From Cryobacterium glucosi (GTDB lineage Bacteria > Actinomycetota > Actinomycetes > Actinomycetales > Microbacteriaceae): 64,000 bases of DNA. The stretch is taken from the NCBI RefSeq assembly GCF_004402235.1, contig NZ_SOFS01000019.1:1-64000 (forward strand), written 5' to 3'. A program made the translations under genes and the position numbers. Positions 10,392 through 18,228 of this stretch are shown one piece after another (position 1 is the first letter of the stretch; every line of letters starts with the position of its first letter). A model generated the notes under the pieces. The model was not told the origin of the DNA and made no database searches. It was given only the letters and a program-made list of their open reading frames with translations.

Positions 10392-11414
10392 TTATTCGGC
10401 GGCCTTGGCCGCGGTCGAGAGCATCGTCACGTAGTCGTCGAGGCCCCAGGTCAGCGAGAGACCCGTCGGCGGGGAGACGGACGAGATGAATGCCGCGCCG
10501 ACCGGGGAGGCGACGGAACCACGCTGCACCTGCGGCATGGCCTGGGCGTACCCGGCGGAGAGGAACGCATCCGATTCCTCCTGCGTCGTCCCGAAGTTCA
10601 CGAGCACGTCACTCGTGAGCTTGTCGAGCTGTTCGTGGCTGAGCGTGTAGTAGAAGCTCGCCTCGTCGGTCGCGAGGGCATCGACGGCGGGTGCGTTCAC
10701 GAAGCCGAGGTCGAGGGTGAATGCGACGCGGGGGTCTTCCTTCTTGTAGACGTAGAACGTTCCTCCGCTGTCGCTCGTGAGGGCGATGGACTTGCCCGCG
10801 AACTCGGGGTGGGCTGCCGCGGCCGCGGCGATCTTCGCGTCGATGCCCGCGAGAAGCGTGGTCGCTTCAGCGGACTTGCCGAGAGCCGTTCCGGTGATCG
10901 TGATGAGGTCGCGCCAATTCGTCGCCCAGGGCTGGTCCGGGTAGCCGACCACGGGGGCGATCTTGCTGAGCAGCGCGTACTGCTCGGCGGTGATGCCCGA
11001 GTATGCGGCAAGGATGACGTCGGGTGCGGCCTTGGCGATGTCCTCGTACGGCGGCTCCGTGGAGTCGGGCAGCACGGTCGGCGTCGGCGTTCCGCTCGTC
11101 GCGAGCGCCTCGGAGATCCAGGGCAGCACGCCCTGGGCGTCACCGGCGTATGCCTGGAACGGCATCGCGACGGGAATGACGCCGAGGGCGATCGCGTCGT
11201 CCGCGCTCCCCCAGCCCCAGGTCACGACCCGGGTCGGCTGCTTCGGGATCACGGTCGACCCGAAGGCGTTCTCGATCGTGACGGGGAACGACGCGGCTGC
11301 GGAGTCGCCCGCCGCAGCATCCGTTGACTGGGGCGCCGGCGCGGAACAGCCGGTCAGCGTCAGGGCGACGAGGGCGGCGACGGCGACAAGCGCGCGAATG
11401 GGGGGACGGTGCAC
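10392..11414 (-). CDS. Iron-siderophore ABC transporter substrate-binding lipoprotein (FecB/FepB-like)
   Basis: Membrane-anchored receptor for ferric siderophores (Peripla_BP_2). The GTG at 11414 is preferred because GGAG lies 6 nt upstream and the protein then begins directly with a lipoprotein signal ending in LTLTGC; an ATG at 11453 would add 13 hydrophilic residues and has no ribosome-binding site. Family marks are TRVVTWGWGSADDAIALGV near the N-terminus, PDVILAAYSGITAEQYALL and a C-terminal LTWGLDDYVTML. It is last in the siderophore operon but has its own iron box at 11466-11484, inside the end of the upstream ATPase gene, so an extra iron-regulated promoter is likely. Confidence 0.9.
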   Translation of the reverse strand: MHRPPIRALVAVAALVALTLTGCSAPAPQSTDAAAGDSAAASFPVTIENAFGSTVIPKQPTRVVTWGWGSADDAIALGVIPVAMPFQAYAGDAQGVLPWISEALATSGTPTPTVLPDSTEPPYEDIAKAAPDVILAAYSGITAEQYALLSKIAPVVGYPDQPWATNWRDLITITGTALGKSAEATTLLAGIDAKIAAAAAAHPEFAGKSIALTSDSGGTFYVYKKEDPRVAFTLDLGFVNAPAVDALATDEASFYYTLSHEQLDKLTSDVLVNFGTTQEESDAFLSAGYAQAMPQVQRGSVASPVGAAFISSVSPPTGLSLTWGLDDYVTMLSTAAKAAE

Positions 11415-11460
11415 GGGAAACTCCGGTTTCTCAGTTGTCTCGGGGAAGGACATGGTTCGA

Positions 11461-12384
11461 CTAGATTAGGTTAGCCTTACCTAATATAGCGGATGCCGCG
11501 GTCGGAGCGGGATGGAACCTCCCGATCGGCACGACGAGCGGTGAGCCGCAGACCGGGTCGGGGATGACGAGGGCGTCGAGCCCGAAGGCGGAGCGGACGA
11601 CGTCGACGGTCAGGGTGTCCGCGGGCGGCCCTGCGGCGATGATCCCGCCTGAGCGCATCACGAGCATTTCGTCGGCGTACCGGGCCGCGAGGTTGAGGTC
11701 GTGCAGGACCATCACGATCGTGGTCCCGCGGGTGCGGTTGAGCTCGAGGAGGAGGTCGAGGACCTCGATCTGGTGGGCGACGTCGAGGAAACTCGTCGGC
11801 TCGTCGAGCAGCAGGATGTCGGTGTCCTGGGCGAGGGCCATCGCGATCCAGACCCGCTGGCGCTGGCCGCCGGAGAGCTCCTCGAGCCGGCGCGCGGCGA
11901 GGTCGAGGGTTCCGGTGCGCACGAGGGCGTCGGCGACGATGGCGTCGTCGGCGGCCGTGGTGCCGCGGAACCAGCCCTGATGCGGATGCCGGCCGCGACC
12001 GACGAGTTCGCCGACGGTGATTCCCTCCGGCGCGAGCGGCTGTTGCGGCAGGAGGCCGAGCACGGTCGCGACCCGCTTGCCCGGAATCGTCGCGATGTCG
12101 GTGCCGTCGAGGAGGACCACGCCGGTCTGCGGGGTGAGCAGGCGGGCAAGTCCGCGGAGGAGGGTCGATTTGCCCGAGGCGTTCGCGCCGACGATGACCG
12201 TGATCCGGCCGACGGCGATCTCGAGGTCGAGGTCTGTGACGATCGGGACGCCGTCGTAGCCGAGGCCGAGGGCGACGGTGCGCAGCTCGTGGTGCGTGCG
12301 GTCGCCCGGTTCGGCGGCTGCTGGACCCACGAAAGCCGGGACCGCTGTCTGCGGGTCGGGAGCGTGCGGTTCGGGCTGGGTCAT
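11461..12384 (-). CDS. Iron-siderophore ABC transporter ATPase (FecE/FepC-like)
   Basis: ATPase of 307 residues powering ferric-siderophore import. Walker A GANASGKST is near residues 67-75, followed by LLPQQPLAPEGITVGELVGRGRHPHQ, which is typical of the FepC class. The signature is LSGGQRQRVWIAMAL, Walker B is LLLDEPTSFLD, and the H-loop is MVLHDLNLAARYAD. The ATG overlaps the stop of the second permease gene (ATGA). The last eight codons (ILGKANLI and stop region) coincide with a near-perfect DtxR-type iron box, so coding and operator functions share the same DNA. The long N-terminal tail of about 35 residues is disordered. Confidence 0.94.
   Translation of the reverse strand: MTQPEPHAPDPQTAVPAFVGPAAAEPGDRTHHELRTVALGLGYDGVPIVTDLDLEIAVGRITVIVGANASGKSTLLRGLARLLTPQTGVVLLDGTDIATIPGKRVATVLGLLPQQPLAPEGITVGELVGRGRHPHQGWFRGTTAADDAIVADALVRTGTLDLAARRLEELSGGQRQRVWIAMALAQDTDILLLDEPTSFLDVAHQIEVLDLLLELNRTRGTTIVMVLHDLNLAARYADEMLVMRSGGIIAAGPPADTLTVDVVRSAFGLDALVIPDPVCGSPLVVPIGRFHPAPTAASAILGKANLI
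11466..11484. promoter_or_regulatory. DtxR/IdeR iron box inside the 3' end of the siderophore ATPase gene
   Basis: TTAGGTTAGCCTTACCTAA matches the 19-bp DtxR/IdeR consensus TTAGGTTAGSCTAACCTAA at nearly all positions. It lies within the last codons of the ATPase gene and 52 bp upstream of the GTG start of the binding-lipoprotein gene. A TATATT hexamer on the minus strand sits just upstream and could be the -10. This predicts repression by an Fe(II)-loaded DtxR-family protein encoded elsewhere. Confidence 0.85.
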
Positions 12385-13499
12385 CGGGTTCCTTCTGTGC
12401 TGTCGCGCGGGATGCCGCGGGTGCTGCCGGCGCCGCTGCCGCCCGCCGCTCCGGTCGCGAGCAGCCAGAGCAGGTAGGGCGCTCCGATGGCGCCGGTGAC
12501 GACCCCGGCGGGGAGCTGGAGTCCGCCCGGGAGCAGGTGCTGGGACGCGAAGTCGGCGGCGCTGACGATCAGGGCGCCGACGAGGGCCGAGGGAACGAGG
12601 CTCAGTCCGCCGGTGCCGACGAGGCGGCGGGCGATCGGCGCGGACACGAACGCGACGAACGCGAGCGGGCCGACCATGGCCGTCCCGAGCGCGGCGAGGG
12701 CGACGGCGACGATGAGGAGTCCGAGCCGGTTGCGCTCGGCACCGACCCCGAGGCTCGTGGCGAGGTCGTCGCCCAGTTGCAGCGCGCGAAGACGCGGAGC
12801 GAGCATCCACACGATCGGCAGGAGCACCGCGAGTCCGACAGCGACGACCGCGATCTCGGGCCAGGCAGCACCGCTCACGCTGCCGACGAGCCAGGTCAGG
12901 GCGTCCTGGGCGTCGCGGAGCTCGGCGCGGCTGAGCAGGTAGCCGAGCAGGCCCTGCACCATGAACGCGATGCCGACGCCGATGAGCACGAAGCGGTAGC
13001 CGGCGACGCCTCCGGTGCCTCCGCCGCGACCGCGCCAGGCCAGCAGGTAGATGACGGTCGCGACGAGGATCGCGCCGCCGAAGGCCGCGAAAGCGGTCGC
13101 GAGGCTGCCGAAGCCGAGCACGAGCATCCCGAGGACCGCTGCGGCGCTCGCCCCGCCGGTGACGCCGACGATGTCGGGGCTCGCGAGCGGATTGCGCAGC
13201 ACGGTCTGGAACAAGGCGCCCGAGAGCGCGAAGGCGACGCCGGTCAGGAGCGCGAGCACGAGCCGGGGCAGGCGCAGGGTCAGCACGATGAAGTTCTCGG
13301 CCCCGGTGCCCTGGCCGGCGAGGGTGCGGAGCAGGTCGGGCACCGCGACGGAATAGGAGCCGACGGAGAGGCTCAGCGCGGCGACGACGAGCACCGCCCC
13401 GGAGAGGACGATCACTGTCCGGCGCTCCCGGCGGCGCCGTGCACCCCGCGCCGCGCCGAGCACAGCCGCGGGCGCAAGGACCGGAGTGCTTGTGCTCAC
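12381..13499 (-). CDS. Iron-siderophore ABC transporter permease (FecCD family, second subunit)
   Basis: Polytopic membrane protein of 372 residues, FepG-like, forming the permease heterodimer with the product of the preceding gene. Family marks are the TLRLPRLVLALLTGVAFALSGA segment, then FQTVLRNPLASPDIVG, QLGDDLATSLG and a C-terminal GAIGAPYLLWLLA. The GTG at 13499 overlaps the TGA of the upstream permease (GTGA), and its own TGA overlaps the ATPase start. The hydrophilic tail after the last span is Gly/Ser-rich. Assignment to ferric siderophores comes from the SIP and iron boxes in the same operon. Confidence 0.93.
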   Translation of the reverse strand: MSTSTPVLAPAAVLGAARGARRRRERRTVIVLSGAVLVVAALSLSVGSYSVAVPDLLRTLAGQGTGAENFIVLTLRLPRLVLALLTGVAFALSGALFQTVLRNPLASPDIVGVTGGASAAAVLGMLVLGFGSLATAFAAFGGAILVATVIYLLAWRGRGGGTGGVAGYRFVLIGVGIAFMVQGLLGYLLSRAELRDAQDALTWLVGSVSGAAWPEIAVVAVGLAVLLPIVWMLAPRLRALQLGDDLATSLGVGAERNRLGLLIVAVALAALGTAMVGPLAFVAFVSAPIARRLVGTGGLSLVPSALVGALIVSAADFASQHLLPGGLQLPAGVVTGAIGAPYLLWLLATGAAGGSGAGSTRGIPRDSTEGTR

Positions 13500-14662
13500 A
13501 GCCCGACCGCCTTGGTGCCTCGCACGAGAGCAATCAGCACGGGGGCGCCGAGGAACGCGACGACGAGGCCGGCCTCGATCTCGCCGGGGCGGGCGATCAC
13601 GCGCCCGATCACGTCGGCGAGCAGGAGCAGGGCGGGGCCGAGCAGCGCCGAGAGGGAGAGGGTCCAGCGGTAGTCCGGGCCGGCGAACCAGCGGGCGAGG
13701 TGCGGAACCGCGAGGCCGACGAAGACGATCGGCCCGGCGAGGGCGGTCGCCGAGCCGCAGAGCAGCACGACGGCCACGAAGCAGACGATCCGTGCGGCCA
13801 CGACGTTCTGGCCGAGACCGCGGGCGAGGTCGTCTCCGAGGGCGAGCGCGTTGAGCATCCGCCCGGCCGTCGCCGCCAGAATCGTGCCGGCGAGGATGAA
13901 CGGCGCGAGCTGCAGCGCGGTGTCGAGGCCGCGGGCGGAGAGGGAGCCCGCAGACCAGAACCGGTAGCGGTCGAAGGTCGACGGGTCGCTGAGCAGCACG
14001 ATGGTGATCAGCGAGGTGAGCGCCGCGGTGAGCGCCGTGCCGGCGAGGGTGAGCTTGACGGGGGTCGCTCCCCCGCGTCCGAGCGACCCGATGACGTACA
14101 CGACGGATGCCGCGACCGCGGCCCCGACGAAGGCGAACCAGACGTAGCCGAGCGCGCTCGTGACTCCGAAGACGGCGATGCCGGCTACGACGAAGAGGGA
14201 GGCGCCCGCGTTGACGCCGAGCAGCCCGGGGTCGGCGAGGGGGTTGCGGGTGACGCCCTGCATGAGCGCACCGGCGAGGCCGAGGGCGAGGCCCGCGAGC
14301 AGGCCGACGACCGTGCGCGGGATACGCAGGTCGAGCACGACCAGCTGGTCGGTCACGGCGGGGTCGGGCCGGAACAGGGCGTCGAGGACGGTGCCGAAGG
14401 GCACGTCCCGCGCGCCGACGACGAGGGAGGCGATGATCACGAGGACGAGGAGCACGGCCGCGCCGAGGAGCCCAGCCACCGGACGTCGACCCGAACCGGT
14501 TCGACGGAGTCTTGCGGTCTTTCGGCCCGAAACGGCACTCTCGGGTGTTTCTTGGGCAGAAAATCCGTCGGATTCGTTCGGGGCCGGAAGGTTCGGGGCC
14601 GGGCGGTTCTGGGCGGGGAGGTTCGCGGCCGGATGCTCGGACGGGTGTGCCAGGCGGCTCAC
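13496..14662 (-). CDS. Iron-siderophore ABC transporter permease (FecCD family, first subunit) with an unusual N-terminal tail
   Basis: FepD-like membrane permease, 388 residues from the GTG at 14662, which overlaps the TGA of the SIP gene (GTGA). Core marks are LDLRIPRTVVGLLAGLALGL, then MQGVTRNPLADPGLLGVNAG, ALGDDLARGLG and LGAPVLIALVRG. Before the first membrane span (from about residue 61) lies a Pro/Asn- then Arg-rich cytoplasmic tail. Residues about 28-58 of it are encoded by a degenerate palindromic element that also occurs between genes at 40012. The tail is not part of the family fold, so the element appears to have been absorbed into the coding sequence. Confidence 0.92.
   Translation of the reverse strand: MSRLAHPSEHPAANLPAQNRPAPNLPAPNESDGFSAQETPESAVSGRKTARLRRTGSGRRPVAGLLGAAVLLVLVIIASLVVGARDVPFGTVLDALFRPDPAVTDQLVVLDLRIPRTVVGLLAGLALGLAGALMQGVTRNPLADPGLLGVNAGASLFVVAGIAVFGVTSALGYVWFAFVGAAVAASVVYVIGSLGRGGATPVKLTLAGTALTAALTSLITIVLLSDPSTFDRYRFWSAGSLSARGLDTALQLAPFILAGTILAATAGRMLNALALGDDLARGLGQNVVAARIVCFVAVVLLCGSATALAGPIVFVGLAVPHLARWFAGPDYRWTLSLSALLGPALLLLADVIGRVIARPGEIEAGLVVAFLGAPVLIALVRGTKAVGL
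14491..14581. repeat. Palindromic repeat element (copy B), translated inside the permease gene
   Basis: About 91 bp bounded by CCGAACCGGTTCGACGGAGT and the imperfect complement ATCCGTCGGATTCGTTCGG; 15 of 20 end positions can pair. Its plus strand aligns over its whole length with the minus strand of the element at 40012-40103, sharing TTCGACGGAGT, the CTTG-GGT stretch, GGGCAG and the closing CGTTCGG/TGGTTCGG. It encodes residues about 28-58 of the FecCD permease without breaking the frame. Confidence 0.65.
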
Positions 14663-15657
14663 TGGGGCTCGGCCTTGCCGAGGCGCCAGTAGCCCATGAA
14701 GGAGACGCGCCGGCGGTCGACACCGGTCTCGCTCACAAGGAACCGGCGGAGGCGCTTGATCGCGCCGGCCTCTCCGGCGAGCCAGGCGTAGAACCCTGCG
14801 CCCGGCGGTGTGTCCGGGGTGTCCCACAGGGTTTCGCGGTCGATGTCGATCTCGAGCTCGGCCGCGTTCACGGCGACGCCGGTCGGGACCTCGGGTCCCT
14901 GGTGGCCGGCGACCCAGGTGCGCACGGCGGCGTCGAGGCATTCGCCGTGCGGGGCGCCTCCGCGTGGAAGCCAGGTGACGGTGCAACCGTCCGGGACCCG
15001 CACGTCGAGCTGGTCCGCGGCATCCGGCACCTCGAGGAAGGCGTGCGCCGTGCGCCCGGGCTGCAGGGTATCGAGGATGCCGCAGATCGCGGGGACCGCG
15101 GTCTCGTCGCCCGCGAGGAGCAGGTAGGTCGCGTCGCCGGGGCGCCAGTCGAGGCCGAGGCCGGCGTCGCGGCTGCGCGAGTCCGGCCCGACGATGACGA
15201 CGTGCTCGCCGACCTGGGCCGCGGCGAGCCAGCGGGATGCGGGGCCGGGGCCGGAACCGGCGGCATCCGCTGCGTCGTGGGAGACGAAGTCGACGTCGAG
15301 TTCGCGGAGGTGCGGGCGCACCCTGCGGACGGTGTAACTGCGGAACGGGTTGCGCTCAGCTTCGGGAAGGGCCCGCCAGCGGTCGTACCAGCCGGTGCCG
15401 GTCGAGGCAGGGTCGTGCTGCTCGTCCACTCCGAAATCGGCGAGGCCGACGCCGGGGATCGGCAGGACGAGCTTGATCCGCTGGTCGAGTCCCGCCGTGC
15501 CGAAGTGCTCGAATTCCGGACCGGTGAAGGTCACCCGCACAAAATGCGGGCTCAGGCGCCGGATGCCCGCGACCGTCGCCCGGTACGGCCGGTAGCCGGG
15601 GCGTGCATCAGGGAGCAGGTCCTCGCCGGTCACCTCGGTGCTGGGTAAGGTAAGCAT
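14659..15657 (-). CDS. Siderophore-interacting protein (flavin ferric-siderophore reductase, ViuB/YqjH-like)
   Basis: Cytoplasmic FAD-dependent reductase that releases iron from imported ferric siderophores; 332 residues. The FAD-binding part has RPYRATVAGIRRLSPHFVRV and RSYTVRRV. The NAD(P)H-binding SIP part has YLLLAGDETAVPAICGIL, then FYAWLAGEAGAIKRLRRFL and MGYWRLGKAEPQ at the end, a strong family signature. The ATG lies inside an iron box, with AATACT 6 nt before it, so translation may start on a leaderless transcript; a GTG at 15633 is the alternative. It is the first gene of the five-gene siderophore uptake operon. Confidence 0.94.
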   Translation of the reverse strand: MLTLPSTEVTGEDLLPDARPGYRPYRATVAGIRRLSPHFVRVTFTGPEFEHFGTAGLDQRIKLVLPIPGVGLADFGVDEQHDPASTGTGWYDRWRALPEAERNPFRSYTVRRVRPHLRELDVDFVSHDAADAAGSGPGPASRWLAAAQVGEHVVIVGPDSRSRDAGLGLDWRPGDATYLLLAGDETAVPAICGILDTLQPGRTAHAFLEVPDAADQLDVRVPDGCTVTWLPRGGAPHGECLDAAVRTWVAGHQGPEVPTGVAVNAAELEIDIDRETLWDTPDTPPGAGFYAWLAGEAGAIKRLRRFLVSETGVDRRRVSFMGYWRLGKAEPQ

Positions 15658-15664
15658 TACCTAA
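15646..15664. promoter_or_regulatory. DtxR/IdeR iron box overlapping the start of the siderophore operon
   Basis: TAAGGTAAGCATTACCTAA fits the DtxR/IdeR 19-bp palindrome consensus with few mismatches. It covers the ATG of the SIP gene and abuts an AATACT -10-like hexamer on the minus strand, the position expected for a repressor that blocks RNA polymerase when iron is plentiful. Confidence 0.85.
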
Positions 15665-15741
15665 GTATTGCATCCCCGGGCTCTGCGTGCCGTGTGAATT
15701 CGGTGTGAGCGCACCGGGCCGCCGCGAGCCGGCCTCGCCAC

Positions 15742-16623
15742 CTACAGCCGGACGCTGGCCCCGTGGAAACCGCTGAACCCGCCGCGCCCGCCGTCCCCGG
15801 TTTCCACGGGGCGGTCCGGGAGATTGGACCACTGCGACCAGGATCCGGGGTAGAGGTAGGGGACGAACCCGGCGATCGTGAGCGCGGCGATCTCGTGGGC
15901 GGCCGTGACCCCCGACCCGCAGTAGACCCCGATCGGGCGCATCGGTTTCACGCCGAGGGACTCGAACTGCGCACGCAGCTGGTCGGCGGGCAGGAAGCGT
16001 CCGTCGTCGGCGAGGGTGTCCGTCGTCGGGGCGCTCACCGCGCCCGGGATGTGACCGGCGCGGGGGTCGACCGGCTCCGTCTCGCCCCGGTACCGGGCGC
16101 CGGCACGCGCGTCGAGGAGGATGCCGGTGTGCGCGATGGCGGCGGCGGTGTCGGCGTCGATCGTGGCGAGCGAGCCGTAGCTGAGGTGCGCGGTGCCGAT
16201 CGACGGGTCGGGCTGCTCCCCGGTGACGAGCGGCAATCCCGCCCTGCGCCAGGCGGCGAGCGCACCGTCGAGCAGGAGCACGTTCCGGTGGCCGGCGTGC
16301 CGCAACAGCCACCACGCCCGCGCCGCCGACATCAGGCTCAGGTCGTCGTAGACCACGACGGTGTCGTCGTCGTGGATTCCCCAGCGCCGCGCCGCCGCCT
16401 GCAGATCGTCGATCGCGGGCAGCGGGTGCCGCCCGTCTTCAGGCGCCCCTGGCCGGGCGAGTTCGGTCTCGAGGTCGACGTAGACCGCGCCCGGCAGGTG
16501 TCCGGCGGCGTATTCGTCGCGTCCGCTCGGCCCGAGGAGCGCCCACCGGACGTCGAGCACACGGATGTCGTCACGCGTCTCGAGCAGGCGGGCCAGGTCC
16601 TCGGCGGAGATCAAAGTGTTCAC
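15742..16623 (-). CDS. Thiosulfate/3-mercaptopyruvate sulfurtransferase (two-domain rhodanese)
   Basis: Transfers sulfane sulfur to cyanide or thiol acceptors; 293 residues from the GTG at 16623. The first rhodanese domain (about 1-135) holds VLDVRWALLGPSGRDEYAAGHLPGAV and lacks a catalytic Cys, as expected. The second (about 160-290) carries the active-site loop VYCGSGVTAAH with its catalytic Cys, and CGSGVTA is the thiosulfate/mercaptopyruvate-type loop. The C-terminal YPGSWSQWSNLPDRPV is conserved. It follows the siderophore operon promoter region on the same strand but is a separate unit. Confidence 0.92.
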   Translation of the reverse strand: MNTLISAEDLARLLETRDDIRVLDVRWALLGPSGRDEYAAGHLPGAVYVDLETELARPGAPEDGRHPLPAIDDLQAAARRWGIHDDDTVVVYDDLSLMSAARAWWLLRHAGHRNVLLLDGALAAWRRAGLPLVTGEQPDPSIGTAHLSYGSLATIDADTAAAIAHTGILLDARAGARYRGETEPVDPRAGHIPGAVSAPTTDTLADDGRFLPADQLRAQFESLGVKPMRPIGVYCGSGVTAAHEIAALTIAGFVPYLYPGSWSQWSNLPDRPVETGDGGRGGFSGFHGASVRL

Positions 16624-16727
16624 GAAACCACGGTACCGGGTGTGCGCGGCGCGGGGACCCGCATCCGCCCATGCCCCGCCCCTTTGATACGGCCCCAGGC
16701 ACGGCCGTCGACACGATCCTCGGCACG

Positions 16728-16782
16728 GAATTGCGTTCGGTACACGTTCGTTGCGAAAACGGGCGCGCACGCGACGCAATTC
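16728..16782. repeat. Inverted repeat in the divergent sulfurtransferase/MFS intergenic region
   Basis: Arms GAATTGCGT (16728-16736) and ACGCAATTC (16774-16782) are perfect 9-bp complements, with a near-repeat TTCGTTGCG in the loop. It lies between two divergent starts, so it may be an operator or a cruciform-forming site rather than a terminator. Confidence 0.4.
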
Positions 16783-16845
16783 GGCGCGGGGCGGCGACGG
16801 ATTGCGTGCCGGGGGCCCGACTCGACCCGTACCGGGCCTCGCCCG

Positions 16846-16851
16846 TAGACT
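16846..16851 (+). promoter_or_regulatory. -10 element placing a leaderless start on the MFS gene
   Basis: TAGACT lies exactly 7 nt before the GTG at 16859, so the expected transcription start coincides with the start codon. A TCGACC hexamer about 18 bp upstream is a plausible -35. There is no ribosome-binding site, consistent with leaderless translation as is common in actinobacteria. Confidence 0.5.
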
Positions 16852-16858
16852 CGAACGA

Positions 16859-18067
16859 GTGAGCAGCTACTGGACCCTACTGAAGACGCCCGGGGTTGCC
16901 CGTCTGATCGCCGCGCAGCTGACCGCCCGCTTTCCGTTCGGGATGCTCTCGCTCGCGTTCCTGATCCACATCGAGCACGTCTACGACTCCTACGGGTCCG
17001 CCGGCCTCGTACTCGGTGCGATGAGCATCGGCCAGGCCATCGCCGGCCCGCTCACGAGCCGCCTGATGGGCCGCTGGGGCATGCGCCCGGTCATCATCGC
17101 CACGATCGCGATCTGCGCGAGCGCCATCGTCGTGATGGCGTTGTTGATCCTGCCGATCTGGGGCCTGATGGTGATCGGCCTCGTCGCGGGGCTGACGACA
17201 CCGCCGATCCAGCCGGCCGTGCGCACGATCTACCCGAAGATCGTCAACTCCCGTCAGCTCACCCCGCTGTTCTCGCTCGACGCATCCGCCCAGGAGATCA
17301 TCTGGGTGCTCGGACCGGTCATCGCCACATTCGTCGCGATCCAGATCAGCTCGGTCGCGGGCATCCTCCTCGCCGCTGCATTCCTGGTCGGCGGCGGCAT
17401 CTGGTTCGTCGTGCTGCCCGAGGTCGGCCGGGTACGGATCCCGCGCAGCCGCCGCAAGCTCGGCGCCGTGCTCAAGCGCCCTGCCGTGCTCCTCAGCACC
17501 GTTGTCGGCTTCATGCTCGTCGCGGCCTGCTCGGCCGTCGAGGCCGGCGTCGTCGCGGCATTCGGTCACGGCAGCTCGGACTCCGGCTGGGTGCTCGGCA
17601 TCTTCGCGATCGGCTCGCTCGTCGGTGGCCTCGCGCTCGGTCACGCGCCGATCGGCCCGTGGGCCCTCGCCGGGCGGATGCTGATCGTCACGATCGGCCT
17701 CTCCCTCGCGACTCTCGGCCTCAGCTTCTGGTGGCTCGCCGCAACGCTGCTCCTCGCGGGTATCGGCATCGCGCCGGCCTTCGCTGTGCTGTTCGGGATC
17801 GTCTCCGCGAGCGTCAAGTTCAGCGACACCGCCGAGGCGTACGGCTGGGTCGGCACCGGCCAGCTGATGGGAGCGGCGCTCGGGTCCGCGACGGCCGGCT
17901 TCATGATCGACCATAACGGCGCCGGGTCCGCGATCCTCGTCGCCGCCGGTTTCGCCGCGCTCGGGACCCTGATCCCCGCGCTCGGTCGCCGCTGGCACCC
18001 GGACCTGCGCGGCCGCGACGCCGGCCCGATCCCCGACACCGCCCCCATCCAGATCCAGGTCTCCTAA
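16859..18067 (+). CDS. MFS transporter, probable exporter
   Basis: Integral membrane protein of 402 residues with about 12 predicted spans in two six-helix halves. The loop between helices 2 and 3 reads GPLTSRLMGRWGMRPVI, the MFS motif A region, and GLTTPPIQPAVRTIYPKIV resembles bacterial MFS members annotated as exporters. The mid-protein loop RVRIPRSRRKLGAVLKRPAV marks the cytoplasmic linker. The start is the GTG at 16859, chosen from the TAGACT -10 7 nt upstream. The gene ends 37 bp before a 28-bp perfect hairpin. The substrate is unknown. Confidence 0.85.
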   Translation: MSSYWTLLKTPGVARLIAAQLTARFPFGMLSLAFLIHIEHVYDSYGSAGLVLGAMSIGQAIAGPLTSRLMGRWGMRPVIIATIAICASAIVVMALLILPIWGLMVIGLVAGLTTPPIQPAVRTIYPKIVNSRQLTPLFSLDASAQEIIWVLGPVIATFVAIQISSVAGILLAAAFLVGGGIWFVVLPEVGRVRIPRSRRKLGAVLKRPAVLLSTVVGFMLVAACSAVEAGVVAAFGHGSSDSGWVLGIFAIGSLVGGLALGHAPIGPWALAGRMLIVTIGLSLATLGLSFWWLAATLLLAGIGIAPAFAVLFGIVSASVKFSDTAEAYGWVGTGQLMGAALGSATAGFMIDHNGAGSAILVAAGFAALGTLIPALGRRWHPDLRGRDAGPIPDTAPIQIQVS

Positions 18068-18103
18068 CCCCACCGCCCCGGCCGCGCCTCGCCCGCTTAC
18101 AGT

Positions 18104-18166
18104 CCGCGAGAGTACACTTTTGGCCCTTAAACCAGTGCTTTAGGGGCCAAAAGTGTACTCTCGCGG
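18104..18166. terminator. Very long hairpin terminator between converging MFS and glycerol dehydrogenase genes
   Basis: A 28-bp stem (18104-18131 with 18139-18166, one G-U pair) around a 7-nt loop. The arms include CGCGAGAGTACACTTTTGGC and its complement. It lies between converging genes, so bidirectional termination is the simplest role. The stem is much longer than ordinary terminators require. Confidence 0.7.
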
Positions 18167-18188
18167 GCGTCGCGCAGCCGCGGGTCGG

Positions 18189-18216
18189 GGCAGCGGATGC
18201 CGCGGCATCCGCTGCC
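18189..18216. repeat. Perfect 28-bp palindrome built from the GCGGATGC octamer
   Basis: GGCAGCGGATGCC followed by GC and then GGCATCCGCTGCC; both halves contain the octamer GCGGATGC/GCATCCGC that recurs throughout this window. It lies 12 bp past the stop of the glycerol dehydrogenase gene and may add to termination on the minus strand. Confidence 0.6.
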
Positions 18217-18228
18217 GGAGACCTGCGG

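Noticed and set aside
14491-14581. Insertion sequence or MITE with target-site duplication
   Set aside because: There is no transposase and no clear flanking direct duplication at either copy. It is recorded as a palindromic repeat family only.
13500-14723. Minus-strand extension of the second siderophore permease
   Set aside because: This is the shadow frame of the first permease gene. The true start is the GTG at 13499, overlapping the preceding stop.
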